The notes: a model not told the origin generated them from the sequence alone. A stretch of DNA of 64,000 nt from Gari tellinella (GCA_922989275.2 OV277869.1:23694189-23758188), one strand, 5' to 3'; counted from the stretch's first letter, positions 30,352 to 41,155 are shown. Numbers and translations are program-made.

Positions 30352-30487
30352 TACTAAATACAGGAATATCGAAACATTATATCAAAGGTCATATTAGTGC
30401 CCTAACCAATAAATTAAAATAGCGTGCTCAAAGCTCATCGGTTGAAAAGAAATTGCAAATTATCTATACCAAAATACTTTTATTCTT

Positions 30488-30568
30488 GCAAGCAGGTTTA
30501 GCCACGTTTTAACTTTGAATTACGGGTATGTTCGACAAAACCGACTTCGGAATATCGAAGTTCGACTG
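30488..30568. mobile_element. TA-G right half
   Basis: TTTAGCCACGTTTTAACTTTG to AATATCGAAGTTCGACTG. Confidence 0.6.
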
Positions 30569-30752
30569 TTTCATGTTCAATTTCGAAACACGGAAGACAT
30601 CTGTTTTGAGATCCAAATCTAAGAAATCATAACTTTCCCTAGTTAATTGCACTTTCGAACGGTGTATACTATACAGATGATATTAAATAAGTGTGTTTAC
30701 AATATTGAATTTATTGAACTATAGTTAGATAAATATATGATACGAGCCCTTT

Positions 30753-31005
30753 TTAACCCTTAACCCTATACTCTGTTTCTAGTTTTGAAAACAGGTGACC
30801 ACTTAAAGCAGGTTGAAAGCAAAGCAGAATACGCCTTAAGGCGCATTCTGCTTTACTTTCAGTCTGCTTTAAGTAACAATCTGCTAAGATATAGGAAATA
30901 TTTCTTACATTGTATTTTTATAAAAGTATAAATATAGAACTATTTTCTTTAGTGAAGAAATAAATTAAAGGCGTAAAAATGAGTATTTACGGGGTAATTG
31001 GTAAA
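30753..31005. mobile_element. TTAA-A MITE, inverted
   Basis: TTAACCCTTAACCCTATAC to TTTACGGGGTAATTGG. Strong hairpin at 30801-30873 (GCGCCTTAAGG-like centre). Confidence 0.8.
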
Positions 31006-31020
31006 ATTAAACTGTTTATA

Positions 31021-31082
31021 CAGTCGGCGTCGGACTTTAGTAATACAGTATGCAAGTGATTCGCAAATTAGTATTTTACTCG
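31021..31082. repeat. short CAGT repeat, copy 1
   Basis: CAGTCGGCGTCGGACTTTAG and GTGATTCGCAAATTAGTAT recur at 36013-36066. Probably one end of another TA-type element. Confidence 0.45.
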
Positions 31083-31084
31083 TA

Positions 31085-31265
31085 CATCGCTCCCTCTCTA
31101 CAATGGCCCTCCAAACAACGATTCCCTCCTCACAACAACGCTTGCCGCTGTTCCCCAAAACAAGAAAATGTTGTCCAATTTATTTACGACTGTAATGTCG
31201 TCTGCTTAAAATTGTCGTCTGTTGTTTTTTCTCAAAGTTAGAAAATGAACATTTTGACAGAAAAA
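31085..31265. mobile_element. TA-D MITE, left half
   Basis: TA then CATCGCTCCCTCTCTACAATG, D body to ATTTTGACAGAAAAAAC. The hairpin and right half are missing. Confidence 0.65.
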
Positions 31266-31271
31266 ACACAC

Positions 31272-31355
31272 CTTTTTTTGGCGTTTTAGCGAAATAATCC
31301 TAAGAAAATGATCGGCAAATTTGCAGATCATTTTCTGTCGTTTATTTCGTTTAAA
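31272..31355. repeat. palindrome replacing the D right half
   Basis: GCGTTTTAGCGAAATAA faces TTATTTCGTTTAAACG, and GAAAATGATC faces GATCATTTTC. A half copy with TCGTTCATTTCGCTTGAACG is at 6297-6330. Confidence 0.6.
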
Positions 31356-31563
31356 CGTCGATAACATTCAGTTCATTTCTTATATTTATATTATATTTGC
31401 TAATTTCTAATATTAAATGAACATTTATTAGTATGCATGTACGTTTAATTCGTATTAAAGGTTGTTAACACGAAAAGTGTGTATCCTAAAAGGAACAGCC
31501 AAAACGGCATGACTGAAGCAACGTAAAACATTGTTTCGCGGAGAATAGTGTATGTATAGAAAC

Positions 31564-31735
31564 CAGTCGAACTTCGATATCTCGAACTCGGTTAAGTCGA
31601 ACATACCCGCTAAGCCGCGTTTTAACTTTGAAACACGAGTATGTTCACCTAAACCGAGTTGACATAAGGCAAATTCATGTTTCGAAATATCGGATATTTC
31701 GAGTTAAGCGAGTTCGAGATAACGAAGTTCGACTG
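31564..31735. mobile_element. TA-G MITE
   Basis: CAGTCGAACTTCGATATC to GATAACGAAGTTCGACTG, TA after. The inner palindrome arm is shortened. Confidence 0.8.
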
Positions 31736-31956
31736 TAAAATGTTGCGCGTATTTGGACATGGTTACATGTATCACTGATAAAAGCCGAACTATTATATAT
31801 AAGAGACATGTGATATCTTTATAAATATGTTTTGTTAATTTATAACAAGGACTGATTTGTGTGTGTCATTTACGATGTATTTGCCGTAGACAAATCAAAC
31901 AGAAAGTTATAAGGTTTGTCATAAAAAAATAAAAAACAGGATCTCAAGTTGAAATC

Positions 31957-32147
31957 TTAACCCTTTCGCTGCTAGTTTCGTCAGCTAAAATTTGTCATCA
32001 TAAATTATATATTATTCAAATTGATCTATTACTTATTCTGACCGAACACATGTAGGTAGCGGTGCCAAACAGTATGGATCCTGATCAGACGCCGAGTAAA
32101 CTGTTTGCAAAATACAAACACGATATGGTTGGTGGTGAACGAGTTAA
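31957..32147. mobile_element. TTAA-E MITE, half hairpin
   Basis: TTAACCCTTTCGCTGCTAG to GGTGGTGAACGAGTTAA. Left arm GATCCTGATCAGACGCCG only. Confidence 0.75.
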
Positions 32148-32360
32148 GTTTACAACCACCGAAATATTTCATTTCACTGTACATGTGTTTGCATAAATAC
32201 GATTATTTATAAGTGCTTGAAAGTTGCAACAATTGAGGAAGTAAAACAAAGAGTGTCTAAATTGTCCAATTGTCCTTGGAGCATAACTTAACTGCAAGTG
32301 TTAGATCTACAAACATTCCGACTTAAACATGTATTCGATATCGAAGACAGGTGATTGTTT

Positions 32361-32949
32361 TACCCATTCGCCCCTATAACGATTAAGGGAAAAATACAGT
32401 TTCCATTTAAATCTAGTCTATTTTAGACTATTTGGGGTTGATTTATCCAATGTAATGTACAGTGTTCTCTCATTACAACGGCCCTCACAACATTGAATCA
32501 CTCCTAACAACGACCCTTGTCGCTGTTCCCCCAAACAAGACAATTATATCTAAGTTTACACGGCTGCAATATCTTCTTCTTAAACTTGTCGTCTGCTGTT
32601 TTTCTCAAATCAACATATTGGAAATTTTGTTAGAAAAAACATAATAACGAGTGACAAACAGCTTGAACCCAAATCAGACGCCGCGTCACGCGGCGTCTGA
32701 TCTGGATTCAAGTTGTTTGCAAATGTAAATCAATTTTATTCCCTATAACGACTCCCTCCGAACAACGCACACTTTTTGTGTGTCCCCTTGGGTGTCGCTG
32801 TAGAGAGGGAGATCTGTTATATGAAAAACAGTGCACACCTGGTCAGAGGGCTCATTTAGGACAGAACAGTTGTATTCGTTACAGGTACACTGTTTGTAAC
32901 GGACGAACATACTCATAGTCATACTCATTGATGGGATTCAATGTGTTCA
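32361..32949. mobile_element. TTAA-F MITE interrupted by a D element
   Basis: Left CCCATTCGCCCCTATAACG to GGTTGATTTATCCAATG; after the inserted D element it resumes AACAGTGCACACCTGGTCAG and ends GGGATTCAATGTGTT. Confidence 0.75.
32460..32816. mobile_element. TA-D MITE nested in TTAA-F
   Basis: TA then CAGTGTTCTCTCATTACAAC; right GTAGAGAGGGAGATCTG. Hairpin at 32656-32721 with CGCGTCACGCG. Confidence 0.85.
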
Positions 32950-32957
32950 AGTAATGA

Positions 32958-33212
32958 CAGGGCTGCCATAAGTTGACATGAAAATTCCTAAGATTTCCAA
33001 AGTTGCATTTTTCAAGTGCGATTTTACGAATCGTACCTTTACCCCATAGCCGTTTTCTTGTTTTAATTGACAAGCGACTTCTTAAAGCAGGCTTAAGTAA
33101 AGCAGAATGCGCCTTAAGGCGCATTCTGCTTTACTTTCAGCCTGCTTTAAGCTACCATGTATTGGAAAAAAATCCGGAGATTTAGGAAAAATCCGGAGAA
33201 ATGGCAGCCCTG
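32958..33212. mobile_element. CAGGGCTGCCA-ended element containing an A hairpin
   Basis: CAGGGCTGCCA and TGGCAGCCCTG face each other over 255 bp. Flanks TAATGACA and TAATGTCA differ at one base, as an 8-bp duplication would after mutation, which would suggest a hAT-like element. Inside, 33030-33170 is a partial TTAA-A element with a near-perfect hairpin. Confidence 0.55.
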
Positions 33213-33279
33213 TAATGTCACAAGCTTTGATTTAATCTAAACTTGGTCTAATACAATTAACATGTAATATGACATTCGT

Positions 33280-33482
33280 CAATCCATTATCAAATAGGTA
33301 TGCCCTTTTACGCCCTTTGGTTTATTTCTTCACTAGAGAAAAAATGTCCAATATCATAGCAGATGGTAGCTTAAAGCAGGTCGAAAGTAAAGCAGAATGA
33401 TCCTTAAGGAGCATTCTGCTACTTTCAGTCTGCTGTAAACAACAATCTTTCGTCATTGGTAAAAAGGAATTATAGGAAAAAA
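33280..33482. mobile_element. TTAA-A MITE, right end lost
   Basis: AATCCATTATCAAATAGG start. Hairpin at 33369-33437 with GAATGATCCTTAAGGAGC centre. Confidence 0.65.
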
Positions 33483-33504
33483 AGGTGTAGATATGCGAAG
33501 TATT

Positions 33505-33570
33505 TCAAACACTAAAAACTTTATGTCAGCATTACACCCTATGGTGGCACTACTCATTAGAATCGTCTCT
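33505..33570. mobile_element. family J fragment
   Basis: ACACCCTATGGTGGCACTAC and ATTAGAATCGTCTCTTCG match the J copy at 19128, then the sequence breaks. Confidence 0.55.
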
Positions 33571-33577
33571 TCGAGAT

Positions 33578-34085
33578 GACTTGGCCTACATGTGAAAACA
33601 GCCTGATACCAGATTAGACGCGGCGTTACGCGGCGTCTGATCTTGGTTCAAATTGTTTGTCACTCATCTTTATGTTTCATCTGTCACAATGTCAAATACC
33701 TTATCTTGAGGGGAAAACACCCAGCAGATGACATACAGTGGAGAATCTGTTCTTTCCCGATAAACGCGTTTACGCTAAAACTATTTTTTCCTGTGCAACC
33801 AGTTTGGAGCCAGATCAGACGCCGGGAAACCCGGCGTCTGATCAGGCTCCAAACTGTTTGCCACCAAGATACCCATGAAATATCAGAATTGTCCAAAAGT
33901 TGTTCTTTTCTACATTTTAGTGCTTTGCGTTTGCGTACGTTTGCGTTTAAACGGGAAAGAATAACAGATTCTCCACTGTATTTAAGCAGATGATTTTACA
34001 GCAAGAAAAGAGTTAAACATAATTGTCTTGTCTTGTTTGGGAAACAGCGGCAAGCATTGTTGTAAGGACGGATTTGTTGATTGGA
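33578..34085. mobile_element. TA-D MITE interrupted by a C element
   Basis: Hairpin with GGCGTTACGCGGCGTC (33598-33656), then D right body to AACACCCAGCAGATGACA. After the inserted C element it resumes TTAAGCAGATGATTTTACAG. Left part and extreme right end are missing. Confidence 0.7.
33736..33978. mobile_element. TA-C MITE nested in TA-D
   Basis: TA both sides. CAGTGGAGAATCTGTTCTTTC to AACAGATTCTCCACTG. Hairpin at 33797-33862 (CCGGGAAACCCGG). Confidence 0.9.
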
Positions 34086-34088
34086 GTA

Positions 34089-34408
34089 CACAGGGCTCCC
34101 TCCCTACAACGGCCCTCTGAATAAAGATTCCCTCCCTACAGCAACGTTCCCCAATATCATCTTCTTAAAGTTATACATTGGACATTTGACAGGAACAATA
34201 TATATACTGACGAGTGACAATTTGATTCCATGTTAGACACCGCTTGACGCGGCGTCTGATCAGAATTCAAGTTGTTTGCAAATATTAGCCAAGTCATGCT
34301 AAGCACTCGATACCAGGGTATTATGCTTCCCTCCCCATAACAAATCTCTCCGAACAACACACGCAATCTTTATCTCCCACTGGGTGTTGTTGTAGAGAAG
34401 GAGCACTG
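34089..34408. mobile_element. TA-D MITE
   Basis: CAGGGCTCCCTCCCTACAAC to GTAGAGAAGGAGCACTG. Hairpin asymmetrically decayed (GACACCGCTTGACGCGGCG). Confidence 0.8.
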
Positions 34409-34444
34409 CACACTGTTTGTACTATAAGTAAGCCTTTTACATGT

Positions 34445-34595
34445 AAACTATTTGCAAACGACGCGTATATGCGTACCTAGGGTTCAAAGGATTCAGTTTT
34501 CTATGCTACCTCATTAATCCATTGCCCCTTTAATACGTTTTTTACGCCTTTAATATATTTATCCACTGAGGAAAATAGTTCCTATACTCAATTCC
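34445..34595. mobile_element. TTAA-F and TTAA-A remnants
   Basis: F right end (AACGACGCGTATATGCG, CCTAGGGTTCAAAG), then the A left end ATTAATCCATTGCCCCTTTAA to about 34595. Confidence 0.5.
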
Positions 34596-35367
34596 AAAAG
34601 AAACTGTGCACTTTTTTATTTTCAAATAATTTAATATCTAGAAGACATATCGATTTAAAATTTCGCACACAATACCTCATGTATGTCTGCCATCCATTGG
34701 TAACACAGTCTATATCTTACTATGAAGAAATTTTAGTTTATCGGGAAATACGTTATTTTGCATGTTTTGCGCGTGCAGCTCAAGGAAAATGCACATGCCA
34801 CCGAAATATTTGTATTCCTTATACAACGTAAAAACACATTTTACTTCACATCGGTACACAACGAACTTGCTGAGATTAAATGAAAATAGGCAAATTAGAG
34901 TATTTGCAATGCTTGTTCATAACTACAACGTCACTAACGTGAGTAGAATGTTAAGATACAAAATAAACACAACCATTCGGTAGCTCAAACATTTTCAACA
35001 AATAAGTGGAGTGACAAATCGCCGCAGACAGTGCACAGAAACCTAAAACAGCCGTTCAATAAATGAATGTGTTTCGATGACGTTACGTAGACGTCGTTTT
35101 CAAACAGCTTCTATTTCGGCAAACCAGCATGGTATCAGCTGACAGACCGTATTGTATTGTGTCCGGCAAGCTCCGACACCCATCTGGGCTAGGGGACCCT
35201 TTATTAGACAGACCTTGACAGCACGTTATTAGGCTGCTCGTTTGCAGCGACGATGACGTCTTTTCCGTTTAAGGCGACAGTAGTGGACTTGTGTGTTTTC
35301 TCTGATAGGTCTAATAATATTCTCAGTCAATATGATGCTCGCACAAGGGGCGTTAGTAGAAAATAGA
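34596..35367. other. non-repetitive DNA, no gene found
   Basis: 35090-35290 has somewhat higher GC and an open plus-strand stretch after TTTTCAAACAG, but no matching donor or recognisable peptide. Confidence 0.4.
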
Positions 35368-35513
35368 GGATATTGAATGAGTGTTTTTTCAGTAATGAAT
35401 TTATTGAACGAGTTGGATAAAAATTATATTTCGCGAGCCTTGGCGAGCAACATATCATTTTTATCCAACGAGTTCAATAAATTCATTACTGAAAAAACAC
35501 GAATTTAATATCC
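35368..35513. repeat. nested foldback with CGAG separators
   Basis: 146 bp. TTATTGAA-CGAG-TTGGATAAA faces TTTATCCAA-CGAG-TTCAATAA. Inside, CGAG-C-CTTGG-CGAG-C marks the centre. Further out, ATTGAA-TGAG-TGTTTTTTCAG faces CTGAAAAAACA-CGAA-TTTAAT. Confidence 0.9.
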
Positions 35514-36012
35514 GATTTATCATATAAACACCAAATGACACGAAAATCCGAAAGGTCTTACTTTCACTTTTGCCCTCGGCTCTTAGGTAAACGATTCGTC
35601 ATAGGTGATATTCGGTTTTATTCATCCGTAGATAAAAACACCAATCATATTAACGTAACGAAAATCAACACCATTACGTTGTGAAAAGACTTCTCTGATA
35701 CCATATTCAAATTTTAAATTAATATTTAAATTAAAGTTATTCTAATTGACTAAAAATGATCATTTGACATTAAGAATCTAGTTTCGTTTTCAAAATAACG
35801 TCAAGACGTAACATGACGTCATTATCATTGTAACGTCTAAATTTGAAAAACAGTTTGAGTCACTGTTAATACTAAAGTCTAGGTGGTATTAAGTTTAGCC
35901 TGATTTGCAGCCTGAGTTTGCGAGACTGCTAGGGATACTGTTTCTAGGACACTTCGAAATGTTTCAATACCTAGTGGTGATCTATGTTTGTCTAGATTCT
36001 CTTAACTGATTT
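35514..36012. other. no recognised feature
   Basis: AT-rich, with TTAAATTAATATTTAAATTAA at about 35716; no palindromic element or exon is supported. Confidence 0.4.
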
Positions 36013-36066
36013 ACAGTCGGCGTAGTAGTACATTATTTTGGTGATTCGAAAATTAGTATAAAATAT
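36013..36066. repeat. short CAGT repeat, copy 2
   Basis: CAGTCGGCGTAGTAGTAC and GTGATTCGAAAATTAGTAT match 31021-31082. Confidence 0.45.
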
Positions 36067-36270
36067 ATGCCCAGTGGGCCATACGATTTTTACGGCCCTC
36101 TATATTTTGCACGTTTATGTGATAAAAGACCTTATGGACCTTGCAAATGCCCTAACTCAGGGATAGGACAACGTTTTATTCCCGACGTCCTTATTAGACG
36201 TCATGGAAGGTCTACGCGATTTTTCATTGGCACTTGCATCATAAGCAAAGATGGACACATACGATACTGA
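36067..36270 (+). CDS. possible 67-codon open frame, unrecognised
   Basis: ATG to TGA, rich in Pro, Gly and Cys near its start (GPLYFARLC, then GPCKCPNSG). No signal peptide, known motif or splice context. It directly follows a repeat fragment, so it may be part of an unrecognised element. Confidence 0.15.
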   Translation: MPSGPYDFYGPLYFARLCDKRPYGPCKCPNSGIGQRFIPDVLIRRHGRSTRFFIGTCIISKDGHIRY

Positions 36271-36514
36271 CAAAATGTATCATAAGATTACAACTTAACC
36301 GACATAAAACTTTCAACTGAACATAGTCTGACTCTCGGAGATACTTTGCAAATTCGTCTTTTCTCGTTTAAAAACATCCATTCTAAACGACCGCATCTCA
36401 AAATCTGAAATAAATACCATATTGTTCGTACACTGATCTAAATTTTGGTACCAAATACATAGGCTTCCAGGAAAATAGCCAATGAATAATTACAGAAAAC
36501 GATGTGCACAGTTT

Positions 36515-36690
36515 CTTTTAACATTGAGTATATTTATACAGTTATGAATATGAATTATGAGAATTCTTTTCTATAATCTAGTAGAAAGCAAACTTAAAGC
36601 AGGCTGAAAGTAAAACAGAATGAGCTTCAGGCGCATTCTGCTTTACTTTTAACCTGCTTTAACTGTTCAACTGTCTTAGAAGTAGAAAGA
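36515..36690. mobile_element. TTAA-A MITE, ends decayed
   Basis: Hairpin at 36591-36663 (AGCAGGCTGAAAGTAAAAC) in the usual A surroundings. Confidence 0.6.
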
Positions 36691-36719
36691 ATTTAAGAAA
36701 TTTTCAAAGTATATGAAAA

Positions 36720-37610
36720 CACTTTATGATGGTTTTGTATTGAAGAGCTATTTAAGATGAATGAAAAAATAGAAAAAGTGTACATTTTGGTGAAAAACAG
36801 TTGGCTCCATGGCCATGTAAAATTTACCCCACCAACTTATTCTTATTTTGTCCTTTTCAAACAGCCTGCTTCAATAAAATCCATTTTAAATGAAAACAAA
36901 TATGATAATTTGGTTTTGTGTTATTTATTTCCTATCTATGGTAGTATTTCTTCATACAAAAAACTAATTTGAGAAAAAACAGGCACCAAATGTGAAATTT
37001 ATAAAGCTCTAAATATCATCGATATGGTACTTATTTGTAAATTTTGTAAGGGGAGATAACTCTTTTTACTTTAATAACTCAAAATTTTCAACACTGACCT
37101 TTCAATTTCTTTTCATATTTTGAACTGCCTCAGCATTGGCTTTCATTTGGTAGAATATAAGAAAAAGTTTAATACTAGAACTATTTCATTTTCAAACTGT
37201 TTTGCTTTTTTTTCATAAAATAAAATATCTAATAAAATCATGCCCTATAAAAAGCATATTTTTTATTATCGAGGATCCATATTATTCAAACCTAGTGCCT
37301 GCTTTGTCTAAATTTGGTTTCTATATGTGAAAATACCACCATAGACATGAAATAAATAATGAAAACACAAATTACCATGTTTGTTTTGTTTTGAAATTGA
37401 TTTTACTGAAGCTTGTACTCTGAATGGGTAAAATTTGAGAGAAAAAGTCCAAATTTGACATACCTTTTTCAAATCGCTGTAGCTCAAAAAAAGGACACCA
37501 CCATATATTTTTTTCTCCATTTTTTCATTTATCATAAATAGCTCTTCCAAAAAAACAATGATAGAAAAAAGTTTGATACTTTGAAAAAATCGCTTATGGG
37601 TTGGATACAC
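36720..37610. repeat. about 0.9-kb diverged inverted repeat
   Basis: The left arm (about 36735-37010) and right arm (about 37300-37600) match after inversion. In the same relative frame both arms encode similar peptides: NEKIEK / NEKMEK, NENKYDNL / KQNKHGNL and FPIYGSI / FHVYGGI. The right-arm frame is 116 codons (minus, 37308-37658). The peptide is not recognised. Confidence 0.6.
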
Positions 37611-37769
37611 CCTTAACGTGGTATCTGGTTTGGGTCCTAAATGTTTGAAATGAAACATTGTTCCTGGTGTAAGGCAGTAAAGGGGTTAACATTTTGACAG
37701 TTGAGCATTTTAGAACCAGATAAACGATTGCTAGGTAACCTCTAAAATGATATGAATGGTATAGATCTG

Positions 37770-38009
37770 GGGCCCGTTTCATAAAACTTCGTACGACAAA
37801 AGTTGTCGTAAGTCAGATTATAAAAGTCTCAATTATTAGTTATTTCGCCATCAAATCCTGTGTTGCTACATCTCTTTGCTTTGGAATCGTCTTGAAAATA
37901 CAATTCCAAAGAGATGTCACAACACAGGATTATATAGAGAAAGTAGAAATTAAATGTATTTTAAAGTTTTGACTTATACGACCAATTTTGTCGTTTTAAG
38001 AAACGACCC
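37770..38009. mobile_element. family H-like MITE, divergent
   Basis: GGGCCCGTTTCATAAAAC to TTTTAAGAAACGACCC, flanked by CTG on both sides (one extra C on the right). Subterminal GTACGAC/GTCGTA motifs. The central hairpin is unrelated to the H core: CCTGTGTTG..CATCTCTTTG faces CAAAGAGATG..CAACACAGG. Confidence 0.7.
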
Positions 38010-38444
38010 CCTGAAGTACATTATCATTGATCAAAAGTTTGCATGCAGGAATAGTTTTGAAATTTGTAAAGGAGAATTGGAAGTGGGTTTTATGCAAGAA
38101 ACTATACACTCTGTATCAGAAATGAAAAACAAAACAGACGATATATGTGTTATAAGGCATTCGCAAGCATTAATTTCTATATGAAAACTTCCTTGACCTC
38201 CTTTCTAGGTCGACGAACCTAGTCGGAACACATCGGCCATTTCCGTCAACATTCTTTAATGACGGACGTAACCGAATGTTTCAAAGATAAATAATGCAGA
38301 TAGCACAGTAGACCATAATTAGGAATCTAGGATGTACCTTTATCATTTCTGAATTTTTAAACTTATGACTACATTTGTCTTACTTTTCTTGTACATGGCC
38401 ATTTATCATTACCACTCGAGGGTGGTCTGGGTAAAGTTCAAAAC
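38010..38444. other. no recognised feature
   Basis: Non-repetitive apart from scattered short words; no exon supported. Confidence 0.4.
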
Positions 38445-38560
38445 TATGACAGTGTATACCCTAATCAGTAAGCTCCTTTGTGGAACGCTCTGAGCAGGGT
38501 CCTCACATTTTGTAAATGATGTACTAATATACACAGTGCACGCATTGTAGGGATTAAGGA
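38445..38560. mobile_element. TTAA-F core, degraded
   Basis: ACAGTGTATACCCTAATCAG faces CTGAGCAGGGTCCTCAC around AAGCTCCTTTGTGGAACGC. Confidence 0.5.
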
Positions 38561-38579
38561 AGTATCAATTATTTGTAAA

Positions 38580-38812
38580 TCCGTGGAGAAGACGTTATTC
38601 TTTCCTAATAAACGCGTTTATAAATGATCAAGCACATGTTTCCATTGCAAACAATTTGGAGCCAGATCAGACGTCAGGTTATCCGGCGTCTAATCTGGTC
38701 CCAAACTTTTTGCTACCAAAATAAAAATGATTCGTAGATATTTAAAAAAAACTGTCATTTTATTATATATCGTTTGCGTTCAGTTTAGTTTAAACGGGAC
38801 AATAATATTATA
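38580..38812. mobile_element. TA-C MITE
   Basis: CCGTGGAGAAGACGTTATTC start. Hairpin at 38646-38715 (CAGGTTATCCGG). The right end is decayed after GTTTAAACGGGAC. Confidence 0.7.
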
Positions 38813-38814
38813 AC

Positions 38815-38931
38815 ATAAGTTGAACATATTTTCAAAGTAAAAACGTGGCTAAGCTATGTTTTAACCTCGAAATATTAGTATGTTCGAACTAACGCCAATT
38901 CGAACTATCCAGTTTCTACTGTATATATCTT
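38815..38931. mobile_element. TA-G fragment
   Basis: AAAAACGTGGCTAAGCTATG, TATGTTCGAACTAACG, ending TTTCTACTG then TA. Confidence 0.55.
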
Positions 38932-39070
38932 TTAATCAAAATTTAAATATTTCAGGTTTATCACTGTCAGCTGATCTCAACTGTTCAACAATGGAACAAT
39001 AAGAACTATGTCAAACTCAATGACAAAAACAACTAAGGTGGTTTACCTACACTGAAAAAATGTAGATATA

Positions 39071-39321
39071 TTAACTCATTCACCCCTGAAACTTTTAATG
39101 GACATTTTCAATTTCAAAATAAGTCAAGTCCATTTTTCACTATTTAGGGTTGATTTTAACAATATATTTCAAAATGACAAACAGTGCAGACCCTGATCAG
39201 AGGGCTCTTTAAGGAGCCATCTGGTCAGGGTTTACACTGTTTGCGTAGGACAAGTGTAATCCTCACAGGTACATTGTTTGTAAATGACGAATAAACTCGT
39301 CTCTAGGGTTGAATGTGTTAA
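39071..39321. mobile_element. TTAA-F MITE, intact
   Basis: TTAA flanks; CTCATTCACCCCTGAAAC to GTCTCTAGGGTTGAATG. Hairpin at 39178-39244 with GGCTCTTTAAGGAGCC, i.e. TTAA at the centre. Same length as the copy at 21524. Confidence 0.88.
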
Positions 39322-39354
39322 GATAATATACTTACAAACCAACTTAAGTACTAT

Positions 39355-39640
39355 TGTTCATGTTGTATAGGAATATGCGTCTGGCTAGCTAGCTTTTACT
39401 GGTATTGTAGTCAAAGGTCAAGGTAAAAGTCACAGTGACCTAAAACTAATAGGCGACACTCAGCCAACCTACAATGTACGTATTTGCACATGATATTCCT
39501 AGTTAATGTGGTATAGGAATATTCACTGAACAAGCTTTCTCTGTTATTGAGGTCAAAGGTAAAGGTTAAAGTCGCAATGACCTGAAAATGGTATTAGCAC
39601 ATTAAGTCCTAGATACGTGTATACTCATTTACAGACACTG
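39355..39640. repeat. two tandem CAAAGGTCAAGG-type units
   Basis: TATAGGAATATGCG..GTCAAAGGTCAAGGTAAAAG and TATAGGAATATTCAC..GTCAAAGGTAAAGGTTAAAG begin successive units of about 145 bp, each with a CAGTGACC-like end. This phrase is common in bivalve genomes as I know them. Confidence 0.65.
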
Positions 39641-39747
39641 TATCTGTCAAGAGTTCCATCTGTCCTGTGAAAACAGTATAGACCCTGACCAAAGGAGTCT
39701 GTACAGTTTGTCAGTTGGTAATATGTTATTGAAAAGAACCACAAATA

Positions 39748-39924
39748 CAGATCTAAACCCTAATTATTACGACATTAAAGAGAAGGCGAGTTGATTTATA
39801 ATAAACATGTGAAATCTTAAGGCAAGATGACTGTAAAACAGCAATGAGCTTTCTGTTTAACTGTCACCTTGCTAACACCTAAAAATAAACTCAATTTAGG
39901 GGTCATAATAGAGAGACTTTACTG
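39748..39924. mobile_element. TA-B MITE at the duplication breakpoint
   Basis: TA then CAGATCTAAACCCTAATTATTAC, right GAGAGACTTTACTG then TA. Only its last 50 bp (from 39874) recur in duplication unit 2 at 46433-46483, so the breakpoint lies in this element. Confidence 0.75.
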
Positions 39925-40203
39925 TATGTAAAAACTAACTCGACTTTATTTTTTGAAACTTGAGTCTCAGGCCACTGCAATCCCAGGACAAGCTCTGGGG
40001 TTCCACCGCTCTTTTGAAGGCTACAGTATGTTTCATTAAGGAACCCCAACTTAGTATTTGACATGGCCATTTGGACATTTGAACGCGCAGAAGAAGCTGA
40101 AGAAGTCTTAAGAGCGATCTTTGAGTATACGTGACGAGAGAAAAACAAAAGCTTTTCGAGCATTCCAAACTGTGAAACCCCTCCGCCCCACGCCCCTTAG
40201 CTA

Positions 40204-40743
40204 TTTCTCGTTACAACAAACCGCAAACGCATTGAAATAAAATATAGATCATTACAATGTTTTATTTTAATCTGAGTGGCAAACAGTTTGAAGCCTGATC
40301 AGACGCCGGCTCTTGCTCTGGCTCCAAACGTTTTGCATTGGAAATACAGCGCTTCCTCTCTACAACGACACCCAATGGGAGACATAAAGTTGTTTGCAGG
40401 GAGTCGTTATAGGGAGAGAAATTGACTTAAATTGCAAACAGCTTGAATCCTGATCAGACGCCGCGTTACGCGGCGTCTGATCTGGATTCAAGATAGTTGT
40501 CACTCGTCATTAAGTATTTTTTTCTGTCAAAATATCCAGTATGTGACTTTGAGGAAAACAGCAAACGGCATCTTTAAGCAGACGATATTACAGCAGTCAA
40601 AGCTTTAGACATAATTGTCCCGTTTAGAGAATAGCAGCAAGCGTCGTTTTTAGGAGGGAGTCGTTGTTAGGAGTGCCGTTGTAGGGAGGGAACATTGAAG
40701 TTCTTTTAGCATGAATGTGTTTATCGGAATAAAGTCACCACTG
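40204..40743. mobile_element. TA-C MITE interrupted by a D element (unit 1)
   Basis: CTGAGTGGCAAACAGTTTG with one hairpin arm, then GCATTGGAAATA before the inserted D element; it resumes TAGCATGAATGTGTTTATCG and ends GTCACCACTG then TA. Confidence 0.7.
40347..40697. mobile_element. TA-D MITE nested in TA-C (unit 1)
   Basis: CAGCGCTTCCTCTCTACAAC to GTAGGGAGGGAACATTG. Hairpin at 40435-40493. Confidence 0.85.
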
Positions 40744-41155
40744 TATCACTTGATATCATATTCTGTTCTCTATATAATCGACATGTATTCAAATGATGTA
40801 TTTCCTATGACAAACATGCACGCAATTAAGGTAACTGTTTATCAAAACCTATGACCAGGGCTCAAATATGTGTAATCATTACACTGATCGATGTCAATCC
40901 AAAGAAAGAACCTACTTTTACAATTTTTTACCAGGAACTGTTGGGAAAGAATAACGTCTTCTCCGCTGTATTGATAAACTATATATTTTTCCTATAAACA
41001 CAAACATATTAGTTTTTGTATTCATTTTGTCCTGTATTGTCTTAGTGTAGTACGTCACTCATGGCGCTCAATATCGGTTCTCTACGTAGAGAGAACGTCC
41101 ATTTTCGTCATCTGACATTCCGTACCGAATATGCTCGAAAATAGTTTGGTAGCAC

